Positions 11,523 to 24,864 of a stretch of 64,000 bases of DNA are shown here, one piece after another. The stretch's first letter is position 1. The number at the start of each line of letters is the position of its first letter. The DNA is taken from positions 23,396,324 to 23,460,323 of the forward strand of contig CM068588.1 in NCBI GenBank assembly GCA_035048485.1, in the 5' to 3' direction. Under the pieces are notes generated by a model. It had not been told where the DNA came from. It saw only the letters and a list, made by a program, of their open reading frames with translations, and searched no databases. A program made the translations under genes and the position numbers. This DNA is from Pteria penguin (lineage: Eukaryota > Mollusca > Bivalvia > Pterioida > Pteriidae).

Positions 11523-11750
11523 ATGTATCAGGTTAGCTACCTAATCAGCTTTACAATTTTTGTATCCGTGATAAATTTTCATGCAAATATCAAAATTTAA
11601 ATTTAAGTTTTAACATTTTAGCCAAACAGGAAATGTTTACTCCTCCCAGACATCTTGGTTCAAATCTTGTTTCTCATAGTTTCTATACTTTGTTTTTAGA
11701 TGAGTGTAATGTTACACGATTAAATAGAATCTGTAATCATTTAATAAGAA

Positions 11751-12104
11751 ATGATTTATCATTCTAAAAATACTGAACAGGATCAGAGAGTTCTACAAAA
11801 CTTGGTTCAATGTCGGAATTTAAGATCGTATTTGAACCAAGAAGGATGGATCAGGAAGGAGAAGGATGTTCATCAAGCGGCAAAGTCAGCAAACTATACA
11901 CAATCTCCATGCTGTACAACCAAAAGCAGTACTCTCAGGACTCTACCAGACTCTCCACCTACTAATGATATCAGGACTCTACCAGACTCTCCACCTACTG
12001 ATGATAAGATGCCTCAACCATTACTTATATTGGCTAAGGAACTCATAGCAGGTGGTCAACATGACAATTTTTACCAATGCTTAATAATGGTTCTACAACG
12101 GTAA
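11751..12104 (+). CDS. Unidentified ORF with internal duplicated proline motif
   Basis: An open frame of 117 residues with mixed, protein-like composition. It contains a tandem duplication of an 11-residue unit (RTLPDSPPTND then RTLPDSPPTDD), produced by a 33-base direct repeat at about 11,939-12,004. A possible donor (ACG/GTAAAAAT) overlaps the stop region, so it may be an internal exon. It sits ~580 bases upstream of the YqaJ-like pseudogene and may belong to the same former gene. No known domain was recognised. Confidence 0.35.
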   Translation: MIYHSKNTEQDQRVLQNLVQCRNLRSYLNQEGWIRKEKDVHQAAKSANYTQSPCCTTKSSTLRTLPDSPPTNDIRTLPDSPPTDDKMPQPLLILAKELIAGGQHDNFYQCLIMVLQR

Positions 12105-12419
12105 AAATATGTATTATATCAGAAATTTGTAAATTTCGATCCTTTCACAAAATCTTTATACTCCATACACTATTCATCACATGTCATCCATAATTATAAG
12201 GATAGTGCTATATATTTCTTTATTCTTCTCCAAATAAGATACGTTCTTTTGTCAGTAGAGAATGTTTGTTAAGCACATTGAATCATGTAAAAGTATGTTT
12301 TGTTTCCGGGAAATATGACATTATGACTAAAGGAATGAAAGACAAAACAAACTTTCAAATCATACCTTATATCAACAACAAAATGTTCTTTTACTGTAAG
12401 TAAGCATATTTCCATTGAT

Positions 12420-12610
12420 TGCTTATGACCCCGGAATCAAAGATTTGGGGGCATTTAGTTTTTGGCCTGTCTGTCTGTTCGTCTGGGGAAAAAAAAAACC
12501 TTTTCCACTGTGATCCTTTGACCTTAACCAAGGAGTTTGACCTTGCTGTATGATGACAGCTTATACGGACAAAATTGCAGCCAGGGGCATTCATATTTCA
12601 CAAATACATC
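12420..12610 (-). repeat. Common molluscan-type interspersed repeat fragment
   Basis: Contains GATCCTTTGACCTTAACCAA and TTTGACCTTG words. Related GACCTT-rich sequence occurs at 27,650-27,940, 52,540-52,790 and 63,330-63,370. No coding content. Confidence 0.35.
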
Positions 12611-12898
12611 TTGTATTTTTTTTTAAGGAACAGGTGATATCAAATGAGAAAAATTAAAGGGGCCAGAGTGAGAACAGTGAATAGAGAGAACAACGAAAAG
12701 GACGCTTGACTGCTTCACTTCACTATAACATATGTCATAAAATATATTCTTTAGCAAAACAACGATATGCCATCACATCAAAATTAGCAGCCAGAGCTTT
12801 AGGATTTTCTAAGGATATAAGTGGAACACCAGTTGTAAAATATAGCATAGAGACAAGGGAAATGTCAATATTTCCAGCTGTTGATAAACAAAGAGCTT

Positions 12899-13360
12899 TT
12901 CATATGGAGAAGTGTATCAAAGCTGATATGCCATTCATTACTTGCAGCCCAGGAGCCCGTTTCATCAACATGTGTAAATTTTCGACTAACTAAATCTTAC
13001 GCCAATGGCGTAAGTCTACTTACGTACATTACAAGTTCAACGAAATGTGTGTTTCCTCAACCGGTGTAAGTGTGTGTACGTACGTAAGGATCCGACTAGC
13101 GAGTCGACTAACTTTACGCAGATTTTCATATAGAGAAGTGTGGTCTCTGTATCAAAGCTAATATGCCATTCATTACTTGCAGCCCAGGAGCCCGTTTCAT
13201 CAACATGTGTAAATGTTCGACTAACTAAATCTTACGCCAATGGCGTAAGTCTACTTACGTACATTACTAGTTCAACGAAATGTGTGTTTCATCAACCGGT
13301 GTAAGTGTGTGTACGTACGTAAGGAACCGACTAGCGAGTCGACTAACTTTACGCAGTACA
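12899..13360 (+). repeat. Tandem duplication spanning gene and transposon end
   Basis: Bases 12,899-13,127 and 13,128-13,360 are direct near-identical copies. Each contains the last ~20 codons of the YqaJ exon fragment plus the left ~180 bases of the Harbinger-like element. The first copy lacks nine bases (TGGTCTCTG, encoding GLC) kept in the second. The duplication therefore happened after transposon insertion. Confidence 0.85.
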
Positions 13361-14003
13361 AATGCATGCATGAAATATATTGAAATATTACTTTTTATCA
13401 GTCCAAGTTTACTTCTTACAGATGTTTAAAATAAAATACATTATTTTGCAACACGCGCTCACATTTTTTTCTAGAGGATCTTTATTACACACGATGTGCT
13501 TGTAAACATGTACTGCAGTAGTGACGTCATGGAATCGTATGCATTACTTGAAAATACGTCATCAAATGAAAGAGATTAACCGATAAACTTGTACATATGT
13601 GTCCACATATATCTATAAATTCAGACGGATCACAAATTGCGACGAAATAGAAAAAGAAAATCCCCTCCTCTTTCTGTCAATCTAGTATAATAATGTATTC
13701 ATATTAAAGACGACCAACACCCTCCTCAAGTAATAAAATTAGCAAATTTACGTAAGACAGACTATGTTTCTGGTTAAATGTGGATAGTATATTGTAGTAT
13801 TTACTACATGGAAACATTAAAGAAGGCTAGAAGTCATTACACTGATTTACGCCAACACTTAGAGGTAGGATGTTGACGTAGAGATTCGACTAAATCTACG
13901 CTAATCGTAGAGTTAAGCAAATTAGTTAGAAATTTAGGCTAGTGGTGTACTTACGCCAAATCAAGCCTACACCAAGAGTTACGCCGTTTGATGAAAAGGG
14001 CTC
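12953..14003. mobile_element. Harbinger-like non-autonomous element, TSD CAG
   Basis: The termini are inverted (GAGCCCGTTTCATCAAC on the left, GTTTGATGAAAAGGGCTC on the right). The CAG at 12,950-12,952 is repeated at 14,004-14,006. Removing the element and one CAG joins the YqaJ reading frame in phase (AGC CCA GAT CGA), which verifies the boundaries. A 3-bp duplication and GAGCCCGTTTCAT-type ends fit PIF/Harbinger. The body is rich in TTACGCC words and codes for no transposase. It contains an internal ~230-base tandem duplication that also copied part of the host gene. Confidence 0.75.
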
Positions 14004-14222
14004 CAGATCGAATTGTGCAATGTAGTTGTCATGCCCAACTCACATTTGAAGTGAAATTCTACGCAATAAATCACTACAAAATGGCTGATTTGTGACAATA
14101 AAAATGATAAGATCTGCCTGAACCATAACCACAAGTACCACTATCATGTTATGTCTCATATGGCAATCACTGACACTGTGCAACAAATTTCTTTTGACTG
14201 TCTTTTGGATTTCAAAATTCAA

Positions 14223-15515
14223 CAGAAATTAGTACAATTTTTCAGTCCTTCGTGTTGCCCTTTTTAGTGGGACAGAGTGATCAAAGTGGAAAAGTTTTTT
14301 TTTATTTCTTTATATTTTTTATTTATTACGTATTTATTTATTTATTGCGAACGAAATTTATTTGCTAAATTCGGGCATAGTTATTAATCAATCCAAATAC
14401 ATGTATTACCATGCCTAAATCAACGGCCAGTCAATTTCAGTCATATTGCAATCGATATTAGATGTATTGATATTTCTGATATATTACTGAAGTGACATAA
14501 AACTTCCTATCACCAAAATCAGCAATATTGCAAACCTATCACTTTCGATATTAGTTATCGTGCGTAAAACTACATTGTTCTCAAATTTACAGATTATAGA
14601 CACAGAGGTGGGGTGGTGCGAGTTAGTATTTATTTAGACATTCCATGTTGCTCTTGGCCTTATGTCGGGATATGACTGAAGTAATACTGAAGCGACGTAA
14701 AATTTCATTTTTTACCAATCAAGGAACAAACATTTTCTGTTTATTCAAAATGTAGGTGTTAGAGGAACATTTGTATTCTGATAGTAAGGTGTGACAGACA
14801 GACAGACGAATGGACGACGGACAAAGTGCAGGCAGCACCAAAAATACATTTCTGCTTCCTCTTTAATAGTTTCTTCTGTTGGAAAATAAATGTCATACAT
14901 ATAAATGTGCGAGACTTTTTAATTCATATATATATAATTATAGTTGACTGTATGTTTGAAAATGTGAAGTAATTAAAATTACATAATTTTATTAGTACAG
15001 TTTTGCTATGCAAAAATATGCTATATGTATACGTGTATTATAACATTGAACAAATTGTGCGTTTTATCAATAACTATTTATTTCAAGCAAGAGTACAAAT
15101 ATATAAATATGATCAATGAAACAAAAGGTATGCTTGACTAAACTTATTCTGCAATAAAGTTGATCAGAATCAATTATTTCAGCTACTTATATCATTATAC
15201 TTATATCATTATTTACGGTAGAAACAAATATGCTGCTATCATTAATTTCAATCCTACTTATTCAGAGTCAGAGAAGAACTTTACTATTTTTGCTATCACA
15301 ATTCTGCTCTTCGTGACTCTCGGATTCTGTCAGAACTGTATAAGCGCCAGAAGTAGCATTAGGCGTGTGCACCAGTCGCAGTTGAGTTAGGTACAATTGG
15401 CTATCTGTCATTTTCTTTGCCATATTGACCGATACCACCTCCGGCTGTCTCAAATCTGTCATTCCATATTATATTGGATTGCAGTAGGGACTATTTCAGA
15501 ATCTTCGTTTCTATC

Positions 15516-15518
<3 letters not shown>
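14223..15518. other. Non-coding AT-rich stretch
   Basis: No supported exon. A (TTTA)n-like patch lies at 14,320-14,345. Confidence 0.5.

Positions 15519-15553
<35 letters not shown>
15519..15553. repeat. (GA)n microsatellite
   Basis: Perfect GA dinucleotide repeat, with a shorter GA run just after at 15,570-15,580. Confidence 0.95.
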
Positions 15554-15555
<2 letters not shown>

Positions 15556-15876
15556 GGGGAATAATGATAGAGAGAGAGGGAACAATAACAATTATATACT
15601 CTTAGTTTATATATGATTTAACATAAATACTTCTACCCCTAAAACACGAGGCAAATCGTAATTTTTATACAAACTAAGAAAACGAACTTACCAAGTCATG
15701 GAGGGATCCGCTGAAATATTTATATGGGGAATATTGGATTTTATTCACTGACAGCTGCTTCTTGTTTTGTTTTTCTTCGATTTAATTGCTTGTTTATTAA
15801 TGTGAGTATTATCAGTGATCTCGTATTGACGGCATGCATTATGAATTTAAAATTATGTAAATTTCCTTTTAAAGAG

Positions 15877-15943
15877 AACAAGAAGCTGATTAAGATTACA
15901 GAAACACTTAAATGCCTGTTTGCCCTACCTCACAAAGAGCAAG
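15877..15943 (+). CDS. Trypsin-like peptidase gene, exon a (first one recognised)
   Basis: Reads NKKLIKITETLKCLFALPHKEQ with a donor at GTATGTAC, ending in phase 1. An AG ends at 15,876 (an alternative acceptor ends at 15,874). The split codon continues correctly into the exon at 16,326 (G+AT gives Asp). Starting at 15,877, the six exons total exactly 542 codons including the stop. Upstream exons and the true start were not found; an ATG at 15,724 is in frame but reaches into probable intron. A similar exon relic is at 5,424. Confidence 0.5.
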
Positions 15944-16325
15944 GTATGTACATCTTACTATTACTTATTATTACTTTTAAAACCTCTCCTGTGACTAAAA
16001 TCTGTGTCGTTGACTTTTTCTCCATTCATTTAAATTTTGAAAGTACCTAATGTGCGTATAACCTTATTCCTGGTTTTCATGTGTCCATGAATGTTCATCG
16101 ATGAATAGTGTTCTCAACTGCAGTGTGATAGCACCATTGGTTGTTGCATTTCACATGTATCTAATAAACCTATGATGTATGACATTGTGTACAAATGCAC
16201 TTCTCTATAATCTATTGACATCTTGTTTCATGTTGTAATGTCATTACATGCATTATATTACTTGTTGTCAAGTTTTATTGTACATATACTTGGTGACTTC
16301 TGCCCTGCCTATCTTTCCATTGCAG

Positions 16326-16453
16326 ATGCATTACAATACGTAAAATACAAGCTTAATATTGATGATTTTCCACATTATAAAAGAGTCCTGTCAATGACAA
16401 ATGAACTTCAAGAGAACATATCAGAGGTAGTGACAACGCTCAAACGCTGCAAG
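16326..16453 (+). CDS. Trypsin-like peptidase gene, exon b
   Basis: Acceptor CCATTGCAG, donor AAG/GTATGTG. It enters in phase 1 and leaves in phase 0. It reads DALQYVKYKLNIDDFPHYKR, then VLSMTNELQENISEVVTTLK, then RCK. This is a mostly helical, charged segment that could be part of a small all-alpha N-terminal domain. I do not recognise the fold by family name. Confidence 0.6.
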
Positions 16454-17129
16454 GTATGTGATAACAGTAATATCAGACTTTTTCTTAATAACACTGTATT
16501 CTTTATCTAGCAATTTGAAAAATGCTGTATTTTATTAACTGTTATAACTTTATCTTATCTATATTATAATCAATATTTTGGGTATGTTGTCTGTAGTTAT
16601 TAAGAATTCCTTCCGTAATACTTTCAGGTATGAAAACTTCGTTTAGATTTAGATGATTATTTTCCAGCCTTGTATTTTGCTCTAATGGTTATATCTACAC
16701 TTCATGAATATCTAATTACCTTCCCTTTTTGAGATCTTATATTACTAACTAACCATCTTGAACCTTTTTACTTATACTCATATTTGACAGTATACGCATA
16801 CATACAGAGATTTGTTCATGTGCATTTCCGACACCGAAATTTAATTTCAAAAGCATTTCATAGAATGAATACGATAATTTCCTTTATTGTCCTTGTCTCC
16901 TACATGTGTTTTTAGTATGTACTTCCTTCCTGAACTTGAAAAGTTGTTGCAGGATTTATGACATGGTACACAAGACACAGCAGATTACTCTGCTACCTAT
17001 TGTTGTTTTGCGTATATTTTAAAGTCTTGTTTTGAAATATATGTAGTGTAAACAGAGATATATTTCGTAATAAAAATATAAAAAAATAAATAAATTGTTT
17101 AAAAATTGTAAAACTAGAATATATTGTAG

Positions 17130-17253
17130 CGTTTTGCAAATGTGGCACCTTGCAATGACAAACACGAATTTGGTGATGTACATGTCATCGTAGAAGAAGA
17201 GAAAATGCTGATGGTTTTCACTAAATCAAGTTATTTGCTGGAAGAAATACAAG
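17130..17253 (+). CDS. Trypsin-like peptidase gene, exon c
   Basis: Acceptor ATTGTAG, donor CAAG/GTAAAAAT. It enters in phase 0 and leaves in phase 1, matching both neighbours. It reads RFANVAPCNDKHEFGDVHVI, then VEEEKMLMVFTKSSYLLEEI, then Q. The following intron (17,254-22,810) is ~5.6 kb and contains microsatellites, an inverted-repeat element and a Penelope-like copy. Confidence 0.6.
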
Positions 17254-17439
17254 GTAAAAATATAAAGAGTTTTGAGGGAAGAGTGCGAACTCCGAATTTC
17301 ATTCTCGTGATATAAAGTAGTGCACTGATGTGTTATGTATACTTTACATGGAAATTCTCTTTAACCAAATGAGCTAAAGTTGTATGCCAAAATCTCTTTT
17401 AGAACTTAGAGCTTTAAAAGATTATTTTCATAATTCATA

Positions 17440-19145
<1,706 letters not shown>

Positions 19146-20552
19146 AAAAAATGACATGGATTTTAACTAAACATCACAAGTAAATTATTTTTGTATATAA
19201 GCTTGCTTAACATGCAATTAGTTGATTTATGAAGAAGAAATTGATTTCACCGTCTGAATTTTTAAAATTAACGGGTTTTCCCTACACTGACTCTTGCATT
19301 TCTAATCATCAATTCATTTGTAAGTAAGTGCATATTAAAAGAAAATAGTAGACTCTACTTTGAAACAAAATTCATACAAAATAAGATATAAATCATAGAT
19401 GTTACTGATCTGGAAATATGACTGATGATATATGGACTATAGGCATAATATGGGATTCAAAATAACACTTGAGGGTATAAAAAAATTGTGCATTTTTGAA
19501 ACATGAAAAACTGATTAACTATATATCCTTTTTTTAATATATTTTATTATCTTTATCACAAATTAAAAAGGGAGAGGCACACCGTTAGAATACAAAGTTA
19601 TAACAAAACATCATTGACTATCCCTAATTTTATTCTCTTGCAATAACCTTGAAAATGCAGCAAATTAATATTTGTAAAACATAGATAATGTAATGACGTA
19701 CAGTATTAAAGATTATATTATCTGCATATTGTTGTAATAAACAATTTTACACAAAATAAAGCAATTTCAATGCGTATTTCCTTATAAAAATAACAATTCA
19801 AAGGATTCTGATGTCTCAAGTTTCATTTAATGTTAACATCATGCATCAAGATTTACTTGGCTGGATAAAAATGAAAACAAAAAATACCTGTGTGCATGTA
19901 GCTGGTTTCTACTCTACTAAATATATATCTAGACTTTAAGTACTTAGTATGTAAGACCAAGGTCACAACGAAACAAATTTTGATACAACCATCCAACGCC
20001 GCCTTCCCTAAACCACAACCATCACAATATATACACAAAGTCTCCAATGGGCTAATTTAACCAGCTGATGTATATAAAGATTTTACTTGTTTCCTTTTGT
20101 TTACTCTTGATAAAGGCCAAATGACTGAAAATTTGTGGACATTGAATGTTTCTTGTTACGTACTTAATTTCATTATAGTCAAGAAAATTTAAATTAGAAA
20201 GAGAAAACATTTTGTATCCATCCACCAATAAGATATTTTTGAACCCACTGCCTTCGCTTCCTCATATATGATCCATAACGAACAATCAATTCCATCGCGC
20301 CGTCAAACTTATGCTACTTTCTTTTATTTTTAAATACATTACTTGTTTTCTTTTCATTATTGACGTTGGCAAAATCCGGAATCAGAAACAAGTCAGAACG
20401 GGTTGCAGTTATACGTATAATCTACTGTTACAGCTTCATTTTTATTATTTGGATTACTCTTTTTCCTATAATCATGACTATTCAACGGACTTTTTTGCAA
20501 ATCTCCCTTTAAATCTGTGCATTAGTTTATATTCTGCTTTTCAATTTAAGTC
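19146..20552. other. Intronic AT-rich sequence, no gene
   Basis: Lies inside the third recognised intron. Its short open frames lack protein-like features, and no further exon fits the phases. Confidence 0.45.
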
Positions 20553-22260
20553 AATATAAAGAGGATGGATAAATCCAAACCATAAGTCAGAAAATCATGA
20601 AACCAGAGGACATACAAAATTAGTGAAAATTAAAACCAAGTGGAAAATAACAAAATTTATCTACTTAAAGAGTATATGTGAACCCCTAAGATGGGGGAGA
20701 TCAGGTGCCCGGGGAGAGTGAGCATCTCCTGCTTGCTAGTAACACCTATCACATATACCCAGTAAATAGAGTCAAATCGGGGAGATTCCATATATATTCA
20801 TAATGGAGAAATCAAAGTAGGCAACCTTCTAGTATAGAAGGTGTTAAATCTGTGTAAAATGATCGAAATTGGTTTCAGTCCAGAATATCATTTAAAAGTC
20901 TGGATAACGAGATATCATATGGATTCATAATAGTCTCGTAATGACCATAGAACTTCCACAGTGACGATGCTAGTCTAGCACATATATAACCCTGGTTGAG
21001 TCGCTTATCTGAAAGTCGCCTAGCCCTCAGAACAAAGCCATTGTAATTTGAACATGCTCTTGAATAACGTATTAACTAAAATATGAATATGCCGTATGCG
21101 GGCGATGATGGAATGTTGCTATTTATGAAAGGAAAATTTGTGATAGCGAAATTGAAATCGTTACGTTTGTCATGGAGTGAGGTGTTCAATTGACCATTAA
21201 TGTCGAAAGACAACATAATATCTAAATACGAAGTAGAATTAATACTTTCTGTGGTTTCTTTGACCTCCAGTTTAGTTGGATAGATTATGCTTAGGTAATC
21301 CATGAATGATGGATTATTAATTTAAAGCAAGTCATCTATATATTTGTAAGTAAAACTGAAGCCAAGAGCCAATTGTTTCTTTCCTTGCCAGAGCAAAGAC
21401 TGAATGAATTCAGCTTCGTATGAGTAAAGAAATATGTCAGCCAGAAGCGGGGCACAGTAAGTGCCCATTGGAATGCCGACAATTTGTTGAAAAACCTTTC
21501 CTCCAAACACCACAAAAATGTTATCGATAAGAAAGTTCAACATATGGATGACATCTATTTCAGTGTATTTATTTTTGGAATCAGAATTTTCCCTAACAAA
21601 GTAAGTATTATCATGGCCTATAACTATATATTAGAATTTGCCACTTCCGTTTTACTAATAAATGCATTTTGAATTATTTCCGCTAATCTGTATGTTAATT
21701 TCTGATGAGAGATCGTTGTGTAAAGAGTTGAAAAGTCAAAAGACTTGATGGAGTGAATTTTAGTAAAACGTTTTGATTTTAGATGTTCTAACAACTCTTT
21801 TGATTTTTTAAGGATCCACATTTGATAAATTCCACTTCTAGAATATACCTATGAAATCCAGATTTAATTTCTGATAATATTTTTGTGAGTAGCATCGATA
21901 CAGATTTTGTGGAAGACTTCGAGGAACCAGCGATAAAGGGTTGTTTGTAAGGATTTTTTTTGTGCATTTTTGGAATGCAGTACAAATACGGAAGTTCTAA
22001 ATTTAATTTACATGTATCAATACCAAACGTATTGAGGACAGTTTTATGATTCTCCAGTACTTCCGAAACCGAAAAGTTCGTAAGAGTATAAATAGGATTT
22101 CCTGGAGCTGAATTTAATCCTAATTCTTTCACTAGACTGTCAAAGTAATATTTCTTACAAGTAAATGTATAATTATTGGACGCTTTATCTGCTGGTGTAA
22201 TGATATTCTGACAATATCAGGATCTTTAAAAATAGATTGGAATCTAGCGTTTGAAAAGAA
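20553..22260 (-). mobile_element. Penelope-like retroelement, longest copy (D)
   Basis: A minus-strand copy from the common 3' terminus at 20,553 to at least 22,260. In sense order the translation shows PADKASNN and CKKYYFDSLVKELGLN, then YLYCIPKMHKKNPYKQPFIA, then SFDFSTLYTTISHQKL, then VGIPMGTYCAPLLADIF, then YKYIDDLL, then the C-terminal region. Stops and frameshifts break it (for example a stop right after YIDDLL). It lies antisense within an intron of the peptidase gene. Confidence 0.75.
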
Positions 22261-22319
22261 AACGATTATATGATCTGTAAAGAAATGATAACTCCATTTG
22301 GGTTAAGAAAAGTTATTTT

Positions 22320-22572
22320 ATATTGGTGTTTCAATTAACCTTAATCAATAAAAATGGAAACACCTTAATCAATTCATTAATCAAACATTTCTTCCATTAC
22401 CGAATTTATATCAGCGATGACATCGATGTACATGGATATTGGATCACTCAGCTCGGTCGATTGACCAAACATACGTCACCATGTCTCTACACTTTATATT
22501 TAGTTGGGAACTATAGATCCATTTCTGGCAATTTCCGTTCCCAAAACTTTTTATAACGTCACCCATATTTAA
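22320..22572. repeat. Second copy of the 17.4-kb intron repeat (inverted)
   Basis: The reverse complement of 22,330-22,570 aligns along 17,465-17,740 (shared ATGGGTGACGT, GGAACGGAAATTGCCAGAAA, GAGTGA(T/C)CCAATATCCATG). The outer end starts TTGGTGTTTCAATTAACC, matching the complement of the end at ~19,125-19,140. A TTAATCAA-rich end is present. Confidence 0.65.
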
Positions 22573-22810
22573 TGGCTTTTACATGTATTTTCCAAACTAT
22601 TAGGTTCAAATTGAACATCTCTGAACAAATTTAAATTCTGTTTTAAATTTCACCGACCCACTAGAGTCATAACATATTCGGTAACTGCAATTCCGACTTT
22701 TTTTCAAATCATATTAAAAAGTTTGTGATTATCAATAACTTAATGATTTCCTTATAAATAAACTTCCATACATGACGGAATTTTAACAATTATAAATCAT
22801 TGGTTTACAG

Positions 22811-22884
22811 CTGGCGATTTTGACGAATGTGTCACTATTCTGCGAACTGCAAACACACCTGACTTCAAAGACTCAATGCAAAAG
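22811..22884 (+). CDS. Trypsin-like peptidase gene, exon d
   Basis: Acceptor TTTACAG, donor AAAAG/GTTTGT. It enters in phase 1 (G+CT gives Ala) and leaves in phase 0. It reads GDFDECVTILRTANTPDFKD, then SMQK. Phase agreement with exon c across the repeat-filled intron is the main support. Confidence 0.6.
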
Positions 22885-23333
22885 GTTTGTATTATTTACA
22901 TTACGGCCAATGGCCAAAATCCACAGAAATCCATTGCAATGGAATACAAATGGAATATAAAGAAATCAGGCGACGTTCAGATCTAATTCTAAATTAATAA
23001 TTTCTAACAGATACATGACCTAGATGTACATAATTCTTTTCTGCTGTGTGATCATAAAGGAGTTTTTTTCTACTTTTAGAATTGATGTAACAGGCAGAGC
23101 TAAAGTCGTTTTTCTTTTTTAATATTGATATGTAATTTGGTAAGTAACTAACCAGTCTTTCTAACGAAGGGATTTGTGAACTGTTGTCTATATTCGTGAA
23201 TTCTTATTCACATATTCAGGGATAAAACGGTAGCTTGTACCGACTTACAATCAACACATTATTATTAGTTAAGTTCAACTCTAAATAATTTTTATGGTTC
23301 TCCGAATTGATAGTATGAAATTAATTTTAACAG

Positions 23334-23731
23334 GACTGCAACAAACGTAAACTATCTCAAAACAAGGTGATATTTTTCGTTGATGATGCCTTTCCTTTCG
23401 ATGATTCCCACAAATCATCTGAATTCGTTATTGCCAGAAATGGCAAGGATATTCGAAGGGCAATAACTGAATATCATGAAAAGAAAATAGTCACACATCT
23501 GGACCTAATGGAGACCTGGCTTCATGATATCGAAAACCAAATACAAGAATGTTTCGTAGAAACCTCAACACCAGAGGACAAAGACATACTGGAGAATGCA
23601 AAGAGGAAGGCAACAAAAGCGCTCTCCATATTAGAGACCACTAGGAAGTCAATGATACCAAAGATATCTAAAACAATGACAGAAAATACAACAACCAATT
23701 ACCCTGATGATATATACAAAAAGCTGGACAA
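23334..23731 (+). CDS. Trypsin-like peptidase gene, exon e (helical linker)
   Basis: Acceptor TTTTAACAG, donor CAA/GTAATT, leaving in phase 2. It encodes ~132 residues: an initial hydrophobic patch (VIFFVDDAFPFDD), then long charged helices (ITEYHEKKIVTHLDLMETWL, later EDKDILENAKRKATKALSIL) with heptad-like spacing that suggests a coiled coil. The in-frame TAA at 23,733 lies just past the donor and is removed by splicing. Joining to exon f restores a Lys codon. Confidence 0.7.
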
Positions 23732-24029
23732 GTAATTAGCATACCATACATAAATAGGAGACAATACGACAGTAAATCGTAGTGCAATATATAATTTCTC
23801 CCTACTATTTTAATGGTCGTTAGTGAAAATAAAATACGCCTTCACGTGTATTCGTAAGAGTGAACATTATATTACAATTCCTGTTAGGTAATTACATTGA
23901 TAGGAGATTAACATAACCATTAAATAAAAGATATACCGTCATTACAAATATATTTCTACGAATTGAATAAATTACAAAACTGAATTCTGTTAAAATATTC
24001 TGATTTCTTTTTTCACTTCAATTTTGTAG

Positions 24030-24864
24030 ATTACATATAGAGGGACTTGTGGGGTATGGACACTTCAAGGGAAAATTGATAATTGACGTCGACAAAGAAA
24101 ACATCAAGAGCAAATCACATTTTGATATGATGATCGAGGAAATTTTCAAAGATAGTCCAAAACAACCTGAAATTAATTATCAAGCTAAACGCATTACAAC
24201 GCATGTCAGTCCTGGAGACAAGTTATTTTTTACACAAGAACGATATGGAACAATTGGTGGGTTTGCAAAAGATGATAAGAAAACCACGGGCTTCACGTGT
24301 AAACATGTCACTATGACTAACGCCACACCGTCTGTATCTATCAATGGCGTTCGGAAAAAAATCGGATCTGTCGTTTACGAGTCAGACACGTATGATTTCG
24401 CTGCTCTGGATATAGCAGATCACCTCGTTGAATCTGAAGTAATCAATACTAAAATAAAACATTTTGATGATAAATTACTGACACCAATGTTGTTTAAAGA
24501 TCGCACTGTCGATTTGACATCATCAGAAGTCTATAAATTTGGTGCATCGTCATTTCATACCAAAGGAGTAATACTTAGCAGCGACTACAATTGTTTTGAT
24601 CCGCATAAAATACCAGACAACATTGTAGTTAAGGGATGTGAAGATACGCAACCGTTTGGAAAGGCAGGGGACAGTGGATCGATTATTTATCGCCTTGATC
24701 CTGAAGATGTTGATGATGAAACAGCTCAGCTCATTTCGATGTTCCAAGGGGAAATGAAATCTGATGTGGATGACCACGAACAAAGCTTAGCTTTTTCCTT
24801 CCGACTTGATAAACCTATCGCGGAAATCAATGATAAGTTAGAAAGGAATCTTAAATTTGACTGA
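24030..24864 (+). CDS. Trypsin-like peptidase gene, terminal exon f (catalytic-like domain)
   Basis: Acceptor TTTTGTAG, entering in phase 2 after exon e, with a stop at 24,862-24,864. It encodes ~277 residues. After a linker, the domain shows the landmarks of a chymotrypsin/trypsin-type fold in order: GTIGGFA, then GFTCKHV (candidate catalytic His), then YDFAALDIA (candidate Asp), then FGKAGDSGSIIY (GDSG with candidate Ser). The triad order His-Asp-Ser and the spacing fit an active peptidase. No signal peptide is visible, so an intracellular role is inferred. The family and partners are unknown; this may be a lineage-specific gene. Codons are intact. Confidence 0.7.

Larger units (their letters stand above)
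12685..14222 (+). pseudogene. YqaJ-type nuclease (viral recombinase family exonuclease), broken
   Basis: The left part reads KGRLTASLHYNICHKIYSLA, then GTPVVKYSIETREM, then (in the duplicated copy) CGLCIKANMPFITCSP. After the 12,953-14,003 insertion the frame resumes as DRIVQCSCHAQLTFEVKFY and, after a frameshift, ICLNHNHKYHYHVMSHMAIT. This order matches YqaJ domains: RLTAS entry, a CGL...SPDG segment holding a metal-binding Asp, the ExK core (EVK), then LNxNHxYYxQxQxxMAxT. The Asp after SP is kept but the usual Gly is Arg. Such genes in animals often travel with DNA transposons. It is inactive here because of the insertion, frameshifts and stops. Confidence 0.7.

Noticed and set aside
24550..24783. 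Minus-strand 77-residue ORF
   Set aside because: Antisense shadow of the peptidase terminal exon.
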